From contig OZ020526.1 of the NCBI GenBank assembly GCA_963971425.1, forward strand, positions 124,001 to 188,000: 64,000 nucleotides of DNA. Reading direction: 5' to 3'. The number at the start of each line of letters is the position of its first letter. The first letter of the stretch is position 1. Made by a program: the position numbers and the translations under genes. The stretch comes from Bryoerythrophyllum caledonicum. Its lineage: Eukaryota; Streptophyta; Bryopsida; Pottiales; Pottiaceae. The notes under the pieces were generated by a model, which saw nothing but the letters and a program-made list of their open reading frames with translations, was not told the DNA's origin and ran no database searches. Positions 23,672 to 35,359 of this stretch are shown piece by piece.

Positions 23672-24015
23672 ATACGTCCCACAACAACACAAGGTAGCAA
23701 ATCTGGTGAAGGAAGGGTAACGTATATTTCCGAGTGAAATGAACAAGACGAAGGTTTTTCCCAAAACCTCCTACTAAATACTCTCTGAATTCTCTAAATT
23801 CAGATTTCCTTCTACCTATGACTATGGAAAATCCGCTAGATCTTATCTAAAAGATCCGAGAAATCCGGAAAAGTCCCAGATCGGATCTCAGATCCTAAAA
23901 TCTCGGAACAGTTCCTGGATTCCGGACTTCCTTCTCTAACAAAACCTGGCTATTGATTCCGGTAGCAGCCGGGTGCACTTGGGGCCCCATCGTTAGTCGC
24001 TGCTGATCCGGATTC

Positions 24016-26148
24016 TTACCCTGAGAAAAAGTGGTTAACAGGAAGAAACTTACAACCTATTTCTACCCTAAGTAGGAGCACCGGGACCCCGATTTCTCCC
24101 ACTCCGGCGGGAGGGGGAACTCTCCACCGGAACGCGCGCCTTATCCTTTGCCTTCTTTGAAGCCGCCGGCGAAAGGTTGGTCTTCCTGTTGGCTGGGCCG
24201 GTTGGTGAGGGAACAGCCACCCCTGGAGACCGGGGTCCGGGGTTAGAGGGGGCTGGGCCGGAGATCCTTTCGGAAGCGGAGGTGCTGGGGTGCCTGCCGC
24301 GGAAACTGACCCGGTCTCTTGGACCAAGTCCCTGTAGCTTCCGGACGGACTCCTGGCTCCGGATGCTAACCTTCGTGACACTAACCTTGGAGGAGCTGGA
24401 AGGCCGCCCTCTGTCAGAGGATCTGGAAGCCCCATAGTGGGTGGCGACAGGAGATCCGGAAGTGTCTTCAGGATCTCGCTGGTACTTGAGTTAGGGGGCA
24501 CGATCCCCTCTGTCGGTGTCCGTGGCGGAGTATCCAGGGACTCCGGGTTCGCGGAGGTTCCCGGCGCTGGGGTGGTCTTGGGTGGTGGTTCCGGAGTGGC
24601 GGTTGTTCGAGTTGTGGTCGGCGTGCCTTCCGGTCCAGGCGCTGCAGGTTCTTCCGGAAATTCGACGACAATGTTGTCGACTAGCACCTTCATCTGCTCC
24701 CAGGTCCTTCCCATCTTGTCAGCCTGATCAAGGAGGAACCGGATGATGTTGGCCCGGGTGACCTTCTCCTTCTTCTCCACCAACTCGGTGAAGAGCCGGC
24801 TTCGGTTGACCACGTCGACAGGTAGGTCCAAGAAGGCCCGGACTTCTAGTAAAGCCGTTGCGGAAGCGTTGGCCTTCTCCTCGGCCAGTTTCCGGGCCGT
24901 CACCGCCACAGCCGCCTCCGCTAGGTACTGCTTCATCTTCCTCTCCATCTCGTTACTTGCCTTGTATAGAGAGGCGATCTGAGTGTGCAGCGCCTTCGTG
25001 CCCACCTCCCGGCTCCGGAGTTCCTCCACTCGGTTAATGGCGTCCTCCAGCCGTTCGACGCCCAAACTCCGGAAGATTTGCTCCACGCTGCTGGTGATGA
25101 TGTAGTTGGTCTCCTTGAGGAGCCCAACCCTCCAGCCAATGTCGCGGGTGAGCTCATCCATCAGCTTGAGCTGGCCCTTGGAGTCGTCCCGGTCCACCTT
25201 TCTCCTCTTCCGGCTGGTCCCTTCGGAGGGTCCAGACTCGTCTTCTCCGGAGGATGCAGAGGAGCTTCGGATGCCCGGACTTTCCGTCGCAGGTTCCTTC
25301 CCCCGAGGTCTCTTTGGGACCTTCCGGCCCTCCGGAGTGCTGGTGGTGGCTGCTTCCGGCACTGGCTCCCCCTCTCCGGATTCTTCCTCTTCAGACTCGT
25401 CCCCTCCGTACTTCTGGAAGTTGAGGACGATATCGTACTTCCGGACCTCCGCCGTAGTGAGTTGCTGGTGGTGCGCATAGAGGTGCACCACATAGGAGGC
25501 CAAGGGTGTTGCCGTCTTCTTCACCCTCTGAAGGTTGGCTACTAGACGGTTGATCATGTCCGTCATAAGCGTTCCCCAATCCACTACTATCTTCTTCCGG
25601 AGCGCCCCGAGGAAGGTGCAGGCCCACTTCGCCACCACCCGCTTCGGCTTTTCCGGATGGAAAATAGGGTTTAAAAACCCTAGCACGAGCTGGGCGTCCA
25701 GATGCCGAAGGTCCTGCATGTTGTAGCCGTCCTTTGGGTCAGCCGGACTCGCAAATTCTTCCACCAGGAATTCGTCTCGCCGTTCCACCACTTTGGTGCG
25801 TCCGCCCCGGAAGTCGTACGCCTGGGACCATTCCGGAACTCCCCAGTTTTCCGGATGGGCTCTCAGTAACCCCTGGTACTTCTTGTCCGGAGCGCCGATA
25901 AGCTCCTGGACATAGATCTCCTCCCGCATACCCCAGGGAACTTCGAGCAAACCCTTGCACCCCATAGTCTTCAGGCTCGACTTCAGGAGGTTAAATTCGT
26001 CCAGGTCTTCGGGGATGTCCGGAAGGACTCGGGCCAAAGGGGGAAGTCCCGCGGCTGGCTCTTCGTCTCTTTTGCCGCGCCCGTCTCTATCCGTCCTCTT
26101 CTTCTTAGCCATCGGTACAGTCTTCATGAGGGCCTCCGAAATCCTCAC
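24016..26148 (-). CDS. Intact 710-codon ORF, coiled-coil nuclear-type protein of a transposable unit
   Basis: The ORF starts at 26148 with a basic Lys/Arg-rich stretch (residues about 13-30), then a folded helical region (about 45-255) containing KKIVVDWGTLMTDMINRL. An acidic Ser/Glu linker follows, then a nuclear-localisation-like RKRRKVDR (about residue 322), a long coiled-coil part (about 345-500) and a Pro/Thr-rich tail. The plan matches the accessory ORFs at 8218-10400 and 29147-30761. It has no catalytic motif that I recognise. It is uninterrupted, unlike its host element, and lies on the opposite strand. It could be the structural ORF of a non-autonomous element or a captured plant gene. 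Confidence 0.6.
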   Translation of the reverse strand: MRISEALMKTVPMAKKKRTDRDGRGKRDEEPAAGLPPLARVLPDIPEDLDEFNLLKSSLKTMGCKGLLEVPWGMREEIYVQELIGAPDKKYQGLLRAHPENWGVPEWSQAYDFRGGRTKVVERRDEFLVEEFASPADPKDGYNMQDLRHLDAQLVLGFLNPIFHPEKPKRVVAKWACTFLGALRKKIVVDWGTLMTDMINRLVANLQRVKKTATPLASYVVHLYAHHQQLTTAEVRKYDIVLNFQKYGGDESEEEESGEGEPVPEAATTSTPEGRKVPKRPRGKEPATESPGIRSSSASSGEDESGPSEGTSRKRRKVDRDDSKGQLKLMDELTRDIGWRVGLLKETNYIITSSVEQIFRSLGVERLEDAINRVEELRSREVGTKALHTQIASLYKASNEMERKMKQYLAEAAVAVTARKLAEEKANASATALLEVRAFLDLPVDVVNRSRLFTELVEKKEKVTRANIIRFLLDQADKMGRTWEQMKVLVDNIVVEFPEEPAAPGPEGTPTTTRTTATPEPPPKTTPAPGTSANPESLDTPPRTPTEGIVPPNSSTSEILKTLPDLLSPPTMGLPDPLTEGGLPAPPRLVSRRLASGARSPSGSYRDLVQETGSVSAAGTPAPPLPKGSPAQPPLTPDPGLQGWLFPHQPAQPTGRPTFRRRLQRRQRIRRAFRWRVPPPAGVGEIGVPVLLLRVEIGCKFLPVNHFFSG

Positions 26149-26652
26149 CGTCTCTCAAGGTAGTCCCTGCACGCACCGTCCTCACAAAAGCACTCCCTAA
26201 CGGACGCACGTCCGTTCTAACCGTCTAAGCTTCAAACCCTAACGGCCAGAGTTTTGGAACCGGGAGCGAGGAAGTGAAAGAGGAAGAGGAAGAAAGCCTG
26301 AAGACGAAAATCCTGCACGCGACAAAGGAATGGAGAAGAAAAGAGTTCTCCTCCCGAATCCTAGCCTTAAGTAGTCCGGCACTTAGTACGGAGTCATGAT
26401 GAGAGTTGATGGCGACAGTTCCGGCTGGCGGTTCCGAATAACTGTCCGCCCCGGAAAACCGGTAACTGCTCCGGTTCCGATTTTAACAGATTTTGGCTTA
26501 ATTAGGGTTTGCAACCCGACCCATCCGTCAGTATTCTTTTCTGACGACTATAGGATGAATTCTAGTGGAACTATCATAACTACTTAACTAATTTTTTTGT
26601 TTTAACCGGATTTAAAGTTAACTTCCGGCAACATGTGGAAACGGAGTCCCAT

Positions 26653-28843
26653 AGCTTTTCAAAAATACCTACGTATCTCTATGGAGATATTTTTGGATGA
26701 CTTTTGCGTGTTTAGCAGTAAGGCTGATCATTTGGGATGGTTGGATAAGTGTTTACTCCAATGTGCAGAGTTTGGAATATCTTTAAATTCGGAAAAATGT
26801 ACTTTTGGCGTGCCATATGGCAAGTTATTAGGACATATTGTATCGGCAAAAGGCATTGCGACGGACCCCGGTAAAGTAAGACGAATTGCAGATTTACCAA
26901 GACCAGTGACAGTGACAGGAGTCAGAGGTTTTGTTGGACATGTCAGTTACTACAGAAGGTATATTGAATTCTTCGCTCGTATATGTCAACCTTTAACGAA
27001 TTTACTAAAGAAGCCGACGGAGGATACGGGGCCAGTATGGACACAAGAGTGTACGGAAGCTTTTGAAACATTGAAACAAAAATTGTTAACGTCGCCTATC
27101 CTGATTCCCCCTGATTGGAATAAGTTGTTTCATGTTTATGTGGATGCATCTGATGTGGCAATTGGATCCGTTTTAAGCCAGAAGGATGACAAAGGGTACG
27201 ATCACCCAATATACTATAGTAGCCGTCACCTGAATTCGGCTGAACGGAATTATACAGTTACAGAACGGGAAGCACTGGGCATGATATATTCCGTTCAGAA
27301 ATTCCGTCACTACTTATTGGGATATGCTTTTGTTTTTCATGTTGATCACGATGCGCTTAAGTATATGGTGAATAAACCTCAATTGAGTGGACGAATCGCC
27401 CGTTGGGTGTTGCTCTTGCAAGAATTTACATTTACCATTGAGGTACGGGCAGGTAAGAAACATGCTAATGCCGACCACTTATCGCGCCTAACTACGGAAC
27501 TTGGTACGGAAGCCATCCCAGATGTTTTACCGGATGCTCATTTATTCGCGGTTGATATAGTCTCACCAAATTATGCAGTTCTTATTCAATATTTGACAAC
27601 ACAAAAGTTTCCTATTACTTTTACGGAGAAAATGAAGAAGAATCTGATTGAAAAGAGTATACCATATACTATGTTGGAGGACGTGTTATATAAAAAGGGT
27701 AAAGATGGGGTATTACGGCGTTGTATTTTTCAGAGCAAAGTTCAGATGCTTTTAGACGGATGCCATAAGGACAGTTGTGGTGGTCACTTTGCTAGTGATT
27801 CTACAGCACGGAAAGTCTTGATTTCAGGATATTGGTGGCCCACTCTCTTTAAGGACGCTCACAGATATACACGACATTGTGATCCATGTCAACGGGTCGG
27901 TCGTCCTACAAGTTCCTCAGCTATGCCATTGGTTCCCATTTTAGCACAAGCACCATTTGAGAAATGGGGAATCGACTTTGTTGGTCCAATCGCACCTGCC
28001 TCCCGTAACGGACAAAAACGTTATATACTCGTAGCGACAGAGTATGTTACAAAATGCGCAGAGGCATCTGCAGTACGGAACGATAATGCTAGCACTGTTG
28101 CCAAGTTTCTATATGAAAATATTATCACCCGATTTGGATGCCCTAAAGAACTGGTTAGTGATCGAGGCACTCACTTTATTAATAGTACTATTCAAGCGTT
28201 AACAGATAAATATGATATTAAGCACCGGAAGACAACGCCATATCACCCAAGGGCTAACGGCCAAACGGAAAAGACAAACGGAATTTTGTGTAAAATCTTG
28301 ACCAAAACTATTACGGGGACCGGTACGGATTGGGATATTAAATTATTTGCAGCATTATGGGCTTATAGAACAACATATAAAGTTACTACTCAATCGACTC
28401 CATTTCAGCTGGTCTATGGAACCGAAGCTATTATCCCTATTGAACTCGAAATACCCAGTTTACGGATAGCCATACGGGATCGACTCGGTGATACGGCGTC
28501 TCTTCAACAGCGGTTAATGGAGTTGGAAAAATTATATGAAACTCGAGCTAACGCATTTTTCGTTATGGAAGCCATTCAAAAACGACGGAAAAGTTACTAC
28601 GATAGCAAGTTGAAAAAGAAAGCCTTTTCTGTAAATGATTATGTCTTACTTTATGATAGCCGATATTTGGATTTTCCAGGTAAATTTCAATTACGATGGC
28701 ATGGACCGTACAAAATTACGGAAGTTTTTCAGAACGGTTCAATTCAGTTAGAGGATTATGAGGGTACGAAACTGGCGACACGCATTAATGGAAACCGATT
28801 AAAATTATATTATCAACCGAACCCGGGACGGGTTCTTGGCTGA
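26653..28843 (+). pseudogene. Retrotransposon B end of RT, RNase H and integrase
   Basis: The open frame from 26633 starts inside the insertion, but element sequence begins at AGCTTTT. The RT catalytic motif FLDDF lies at about 26690-26704. RNase H shows YVDASD, the TVTEREALG block and the HVDHDAL block. Integrase has GGHF and HCDPCQR for zinc binding, then Asp in WGIDFVG, Asp in VSDRGTH and Glu in QTEKTN. A GPY-like HGPYKITE closes it. This 3' half has no stop codons; it is cut off from its own gag and RT start only by the insertion. Confidence 0.85.
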
Positions 28844-29146
28844 TTGGAGGGGAGGGTATGTAGGTAGCCTACAGTACTTAAAAGTCAAGTCATAGGAGAA
28901 TTGAGTGAGTAAATGACGGCGCAGCATCATTAAAAACGTGCGAGTGGACATCATAACGCATGAACATCATAACGGGTACACAATGAGTGTTATAGGAGGG
29001 AAAAGGTGGCGTCACTCTGAAGTTCATTACGGGCAAATATTTAGGAGTGGGGCTGTCCAGACATGTTGTGAGTTTGCGTGAGTGTGTGTGTGTTGAGAGA
29101 AAGTGTGTGCGCAAGGGTTTAGGAGTGAAAGAGCGGTGAGCAAGTA

Positions 29147-30761
29147 GTGATCATGGCAAAGCAGAAAAGAACACCTGTGAGAGAGAGCCGCAATGTGAAG
29201 CGGAAGGAGGAGATTCCGCCCATGTCGTTCGTAGTAGTGACTAATATGGAGCCAATTCGGCTGGAGGCTTGCTGGTCTGTAGAGATTCAGCGAGAGTTGA
29301 AGCAGGCCGACATATATGGGTTCGTGAAGTTCTCACAATCCTTACCAGACATAGACGAGGCGCTGGTGAAGGAGTATGTGCAGAACTACGACGTGGTGGA
29401 TGGGACGAGTACGGTGAAGGGGGTGGAGATCGTGGTGGATCAAGCGACATTGCACGAGCATTGTTACCTGCCGATCAGCGAGGTGGCGGTGAACAACGGC
29501 ACGGTGGTGTCGGACGATTTCATCCCGGAAGAGCAATTCAAGTCGGGACAGGACGCAATGGACCCCAAGCAAGGATGGCGAGCGGCCGACGCATTGACAC
29601 CGGAGCTGGTGGAGTGGATGCGCTTCGCGGCGAAGCGGCTGGCCATTCTTCGACATTCGACGTACGTGCCACGGAAGATTTTGTATGCAGTGGTGGCGAC
29701 GTTCAGAGGTATGCAGATGAACTGGGCGGCGTACGTGAACAATCGCATTCACAATGAGCTCGGAATGAAGCGGCGATCGGGGAGGATGGGAGCGCTGCTG
29801 TGCTCCAATTACGTGAGCAACATCATCCGTAGGACGTTGCTCAACGAACTGAAGCGACCCAGCAGGGAGCTGTCGACTCCAGGGCGGACTCCGAAACCGA
29901 GGGTATGACAAGTCCTATCACTAGAGGAGACGGAGGAGGAAGACGATGAGCCGACTCCCGTAAGAACAACAACCCCCGTCAAAACGGATAAGGGGAAGCA
30001 GCTAGCATCGGGCACAGAGACGGAGGAGCGGACTCGTACGGAAGGGCAGACGAGCATGGAGGAGTACGACGTGAAGCAGAAGCTGATGGTGCAGCTAGAT
30101 CTGTTCAGGGAAACCGTGATGGGTATGGCGGATGTGGGCGCTATGGAGAAGGCACTAGCCGATGCCCGGGCTATGGCGAGTCTTGCGACACGAAGTCGTA
30201 ACGCAGCTTTGCAGGAGAAGGTGCAGTTGGAGGGGCAGTGCGACGCACTCCGGAAGCAGGTAGTTGATCTGCAGGAAAAGATCAAGACTGTATCGAGCCT
30301 CAAGAGCATCGGTGATACGGAGCAGACGGTCTTGCGGGAGGCGGTGGAGAAGGAACGGACGGAGGTCAATGTGCTACGGAAGGATAAGGCGTCTATTATG
30401 GACGAACAGGCGAAGCTACGGCACAGCTTACGGGTGGAAAACCAGGCGCTAACGGACAAGGTAACGTCACTGGAAATTCAGTTACGGAACCCTAGTACTG
30501 TACAGGTGGTGGCTGCTACCAGTCAGACGGAGAGTGCAGAGGCAAACGGATCGCAACGGAAGGACAGACGCATTTTGGAGTTGGAGGATCAGGTCCGTCA
30601 GCTGGGCAACTTCAACGATGAGTTGTCTCAGAAGATCATGGAACTGGAGGCAGAGGGTTCAGATTCGGAGACGGAGGACGATGAACCACCTGTCCATGAG
30701 CAGGAAGGAGTGACCGAACCCCTTCTCGAGACGGAGCCGAACGTAAGGGAACCGATCGACG
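29147..30761 (+). pseudogene. Retrotransposon B accessory ORF, coiled coil, truncated at element end
   Basis: ATG at 29147 or 29153 opens about 300 bp after the integrase stop. The N-terminal domain (residues about 25-250) contains the SVEIQRELKQ, STVKGVEIVVD and MQMNWAAYVNNRI blocks and resembles the matching region of the ORF at 8218-10400. It recalls the putative plant transposon protein domain found in plant retroelements (inference). TGA at 29906-29908 interrupts the frame, which then continues into a long coiled coil (about 30056-30640) and an acidic tail. The final TAG (30764-30766) belongs to the flanking duplication, so the true C-terminus is missing. Confidence 0.65.
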
Positions 30762-30874
30762 CATAGAAAAATTGAAGTTTTAGAATTGTCACAATTGAAA
30801 ATTATTAATAAACTGAAGTGTCACAATTGTCACCTGCATGAATTATTTTCAGTACATGCCCTTTTTTTACTCAG
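30762..30874 (+). repeat. 113-bp direct repeat, right copy, flanking retrotransposon B
   Basis: Same sequence as 17294-17406. Its left end follows the truncated accessory ORF and its right end continues into AT-rich host DNA (AAATATGTTCC). Confidence 0.85.
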
Positions 30875-32247
30875 AAATATGTTCCAAGTAGTAAAATGGA
30901 AAGGGACTTTTCCATTGATAAAATTGACGGAAATGCCACAAGGATCATTTTTCTCTTTTAACACGTGAAAGTTAGTTATGATTAATAGCACTTAGATATG
31001 CTTTCATTTTTCTAATTAAATGTTTCCTCAATTAATTGAAATGGTCATAACGTACCAGTATTAATTATCCTTAAAGTTTTAAGATAGAAATACGCTTCTA
31101 ATTTAGAGAGTAAAGTTGCTTATTTGCTTTATGTTGTTGATTCTAGGGTTTATTTTGGGGGTGGGTTGAAAGTGCATTGGTATGCGATTTGTTTCAAATC
31201 CTAATTCGGGCCCCAGCTAAGCAAAGCCCTAACCTTTAATCCCCTAATGAGGGGGGAGGAAATCACTTTCTAGAAGTATTTTTTTCTAGAATGTCGATGT
31301 TGTTACTGCTGCTGGTGCCATGTGGAAAAGGAAAGAAAGTATAAAAGTTTCTTACAATTTCTCTTTTATTGCAATTAAATTTCATTTAATTTGTCCCCCC
31401 CCCAAAGAAGGTTTTTTACAGCTTTATTAAAGCATTTACTCGGCTGCTACCGTAATCAGCTACTCAGAGTAGCAATACTTTAGTTGGAGGTGGACTAATG
31501 TGGAAATTCAATATTGGAGTATTAGAATAAACAACATAGAGTCCTTATTCTTCATCATTTCCATCATAGACCATTTCAGATTATTATCGAAAATTTGCAA
31601 AAAATGAGAAACTCTCACCAACTTTCTCTTAACCCTTAAAGGCCCAAGCCATTTTAGAGGAATCTCTACTTTGTTGATTTAAACCTACCAAGATGAACTT
31701 CTTGAAAATGTAATTGTACGATCGTAGGGTTTCATATTTATAAACTTTGACTTAGTAAAACACCGCCACCCCCTTGTTGCCCTCCAAGGATATGGAAGGA
31801 GATGGATGGGGTCATCCCCTCACCATTCCCTTGCTCTACTCCGAATATGTAGTCATGTAAAATACAGTCATGTATGTATGGTTCCGGACTGACGTGTAAG
31901 AGTGAACATCTCTTATATATAGTCCGTCTGGTAAAGCCAGGCCCATGGTTGTGGGCTTACCTATGACCGCTAACAATAACCATCCACAAGCCATTTATTG
32001 TTAAAACGGGACAAAGTTCAAGATATGCTAGTTACAATCTTAGTTTAACTTAAGCTACTGTCATTTAATATATTCTAATTTTAGTAAATTTATACATTTT
32101 CTTAACTAAAGATTGCCTTTAGCCCGTTGAGGACCCACTAGTTGCCAATAATTCCTAAACCCCAAACATCAACAATAAACCTCACACCTTCGCCCTAACA
32201 TACGGTCGCTAGGGGAACTCGGAAGGGATGGCCCCACTCCATTCTAT
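30875..32247. other. AT-rich intergenic DNA without a gene
   Basis: No coding region is supported. TTAACCCTTAAAGGCC at 31629 resembles the left end of the piggyBac-like element at 36189, but I could not find its partner end. Confidence 0.5.
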
Positions 32248-32636
32248 AAGGTAGGAAAACCAAAAACCGTGAAAATAAGGTGATTTGACCAGAAGGAATG
32301 GAGTTAGAAATTATGTGAAATTCTTTTGAGATGAAGAAGAAGAAATGATGAAGAATGCAAGTTGACTCGTATTTTTATTCCCCGTAAATAAATTATCTAC
32401 AATTTTTCAAAGTGGGAAGTTTGTCAAACCCCCTTCTTGTATACTAGACTCTGCCAAAACTGAACGTGGTGGTATCCTTTTCTACACATGAAAACACCTA
32501 AAACGGTTAACTCAAATCACTGGAAACCTCAAAATCAATGGTCCAGATCGCTCCCACCAAACCCGGCTGGTGATCTGTTTTGATCTACTCTATTGCACGC
32601 CTGGAGGGCATTAACGGTTTTTGGTTTTCCTACCTT
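32248..32636. mobile_element. 389-bp MITE with 23-bp terminal inverted repeats
   Basis: AAGGTAGGAAAACCAAAAAC (23 bp, 32248-32270) recurs exactly inverted at 32614-32636. No coding capacity lies between. Target duplication is not clear. Confidence 0.75.
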
Positions 32637-33502
32637 AGAGAGTATTAGGGGTCATTCCATGCTATAAAATCCTTAAGGCCTGGATATATCCTGAACTCTT
32701 CTTTAATCAAACACAGATGTAAGATACTGAGTTGTAGTCTGTGATTATATATGCACAATCTCACACTCTGACTAGGAAGATATGTTCATGGATTAGGCAC
32801 TGTTTATAGATGTTTATAACTTCCCGTAAATTATAAGCTCATCTCGAGATAAAAACGAGTGTTACTATGCCATAAGTTACATGAATTTGTGCATGTGGTG
32901 AGCTTCAACTCCTGCAGTTATTATTTGTAATAACACAGACTGTGGATGTCAACTCGTCCGAATTTACATGGTGCCATGGGAAGAGTAATGTCTGAATGGT
33001 TCTCGAATCTCTACCATTTATTGTGTGGGTGCGTTATGTAATTGCTAAGAAGTAGCGTATCATTTTTTATTTGCTTTGTTTTGCTTTTTGTATAATAAAG
33101 TACATCTTTAGGGTTTCTAGGAGTGCATTTTGGGTCCTTTTCCTAGAGAGTTGGGTGATTATTTCCATGCATTTGCACAGTTTCTTTTTGTTTAGCTTTT
33201 GGAGACTAGGAATAAATTACTACAGTATTACAGTTGGTAAAAAAATTTATTTGCAATATTTTATTTTATTTTGAAATGTTTGAAATTAATCAATTCTAGT
33301 ACAAGAGGAATACATAAATATTGATTGCCAGTGGTTCTTAAGTTCAAAACGTCCATTGCACATGAATTTGATGGACACTTTACCAGCCTTTTTTTTTTTT
33401 TTTTTTTTTCATTTTCATTATCATGTTGATAGGATGGCCATAATGGTTGCAACGGAAGGAGAGTGGCAACATTTAGTTAAAAGCATTGGATGAAAAGCAT
33501 TA

Positions 33503-33719
33503 CACTAAATATTGCATTTAGTGTATGTCACAATAGTTGGTTTATAAATGCTTTAACTTTTTACTCTTGGTGAATATTTTTATCGACTATGTCTACAATT
33601 ATCTACCTATTTGAGTAGTATAGATAATTGTGCTCTTAGTAAAAATAATTAACAAAAGTAAAAATTTATAGCATTTATAAATCAATTAGTGTGACTTACA
33701 CTAAATGCAATATTTAGTG
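33503..33719. mobile_element. 217-bp Tc1/mariner-like MITE with TA target duplication
   Basis: The ends CACTAAATATTGC and GCAATATTTAGTG are exact inverted repeats flanked by TA on both sides. The similarity of the two arms continues through most of the element, so the whole unit can fold back. Related pieces lie at 16145-16310 and 37914-37934. Confidence 0.8.
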
Positions 33720-34719
33720 TAGTGGAAGTCTTCAACCAAAAAGTCTTCCAGAAGAAGAAGAAGAACAAGAACGCTAGTTCCCAAGGGGGCCGGCGTGAAT
33801 AAAGTGCATGTTTTTTCCATGAAGTTCTTTTTATGTGAATCCCACTCATACGCTCCGCACATATTGGTTTTGCAACATGATCTCGTTCATTATGGACAAA
33901 TTTTGGTAAGGATATTACAACAACTTACCAATTTTTGAATGACATTGTACCCCTATTTCTTGTGTGATACTTTAGCTCTTAATCCCTTGAAGCCAGTAAG
34001 CTTACAAGGCCTCGAAGAATCTTCGAGGGTGATAAATTACACAACAAATACATTTCATTGCTAGTCTTTCTATTTGGGATTGTATGATTTCCACGTCATA
34101 GAAATCACTGTAGAAATCACTGCAGCTTGCCAATACTTACATTGATTTTGGTGGCGCCGGTCCCATGAGATGCTCATCTTGCTCCGCCTCTAAGTCATAG
34201 TTTTCACGTTAATCCAAACAACCCAAAAATGGATGTAAGGCCTTAAAGGGGTAAAACCCCGAAAATCTTAAAATTCTTCTCGGAGAACTCCTTGGAATTT
34301 AGGGGTTGAAGTAGAGCTTCAACTCAATCATACCCCCACATTCCTCACAAGTACAAAGGCAAAGGTTTATCTCCGTAAAGGATGTTATGTTATTCCATTA
34401 TGCATGTTCCTCATGCCAATCTTATATGATGAAGTTCTTAACTTCTGCATTGGCAGGAGTAGCAGTAGCAGGAGAGTTGTGAGCTTGCTTTGGCATCCTG
34501 AGGAGTTCAGGCTTTTGCAGTGCCCTCAACACAGCTTTGCTTTTGCATCCTTTTCAAGTGTTTCCAACCCAGCTTTTGGTCAGCCAGGGAGCATTGCAAT
34601 TGCAGAATTTGATTGGACATGATTCACATTTCCATTTAATATTTGGTTGCAGACATTTAGACTGCACCACCTAGCAAACAATAGAAACATAAATAAAAGC
34701 TGCCATCAAGGTCCAATCA
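33720..34719. other. AT-rich intergenic DNA without a gene
   Basis: No supported gene. A short ORF at 34404-34622 has no recognisable features. Confidence 0.4.
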
Positions 34720-35016
34720 TTTTTATTTTATTTTATTTTATTTTATTTTATTTTATTTTATTTTATTTTATTTTATTTTATTTTATTTTATTTTATTTTA
34801 TTTTATTTTATTTTATTTTATTTTATATTATTTTATTTTATTTTATTTTATTTTATTTTATTTTATTTTATTTTATTTTATTTTATTTTATTTTATTTTA
34901 TTTTATTTTATTTTATTTTATTTTATTTTATTTTATTTTATTTTATTTTATTTTATTTTATTTTATTTTATTTTATTTTATTTTATTTTGTTTTGTTTTG
35001 TTTTATTTTATTTTTT
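34720..35016. repeat. TTTTA pentanucleotide microsatellite, ~297 bp
   Basis: About 59 almost perfect TTTTA units with a single TTATA variant near 34827 and three TTTTG units at the right end. The long Phe/Tyr/Ile/Leu ORF here is an artefact of the repeat. Confidence 0.95.
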
Positions 35017-35359
35017 GGTTTCAGGGTTTTAGCTAGAGTGGCTACACAAATTTCTTGGAGACCGCAATTTTGGCGACACAAAGATTCTCCTGGAACTATC
35101 CAAAACAAAATTTTCTCCATAAATATCCAATTTTGGAGAATCATCTCCATAAACATAGATTTGAACATCATTTTTGGCGACATGATGGAGTCCCCCTTGT
35201 TGGTTAGTGGCAATATGATGATATGATAATTGCCATCAATTCAATTTTGGTGATAAAAAAACCATAATTCTCCCACTTTTTTGGAACATTATATTTTTAG
35301 ACTTTTTGCCATTTGCCATAATTTTGCCAAAAGAAAAGCCCTCCACATAAACATCGACA

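Larger units (their letters stand above)
22584..26652 (-). mobile_element. 4.07-kb nested insertion in the RT of retrotransposon B
   Basis: The insertion splits the RT between NMTQAF and QKYLRISMEIFLDDF. AGCTTTT is present on both sides (22577-22583 and 26653-26659), and removing one copy with the insert restores the register to that of element A. Near the ends TGTTGC (22583) and GCAACA (up to 26632) form an inverted pair, but 20 bp of extra sequence follow the right one. I found no long direct repeats at the ends, so it is not a simple LTR element. It holds a 710-codon ORF on the minus strand and a 163-bp MITE. CCGG is very dense: I count about 18 in 22741-23460. Confidence 0.7.
17407..30761 (+). 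mobile_element. Retrotransposon B, Ty3/gypsy Tat/Athila-like, no 3' LTR
   Basis: Order: 5' LTR (17407-18504), primer-binding site with TGGCGCC, gag, protease and RT in one frame, a nested insertion (22584-26652), the end of RT, RNase H and integrase, and an accessory coiled-coil ORF. The element stops inside the accessory ORF at 30761 and continues into a 113-bp copy of the left flanking DNA. No polypurine tract or 3' LTR is present. The coding frame has TGA at 18861, TGA at 19881, TAA at 22164 and TGA at 29906. The motif ACGGA or CGGA is very frequent in all its parts. Confidence 0.85.

Noticed and set aside
22584..26652. Nested insertion as a complete LTR retrotransposon
   Set aside because: The first and last ~480 bp do not match each other, so no LTR pair is present.
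29342..29911. 189-codon minus-strand ORF
   Set aside because: It lies antisense to the accessory ORF of retrotransposon B, which has the coherent coding signal; the His/Arg-rich product looks like a shadow.
17294..30874. The 113-bp repeats as LTRs of retrotransposon B
   Set aside because: They lie outside the TG start of the LTR that precedes the primer-binding site, and the left copy continues into AT-rich host sequence.
34647..35036. 129-codon ORF of repeated Phe, Tyr, Ile and Leu
   Set aside because: It is produced entirely by the TTTTA microsatellite.
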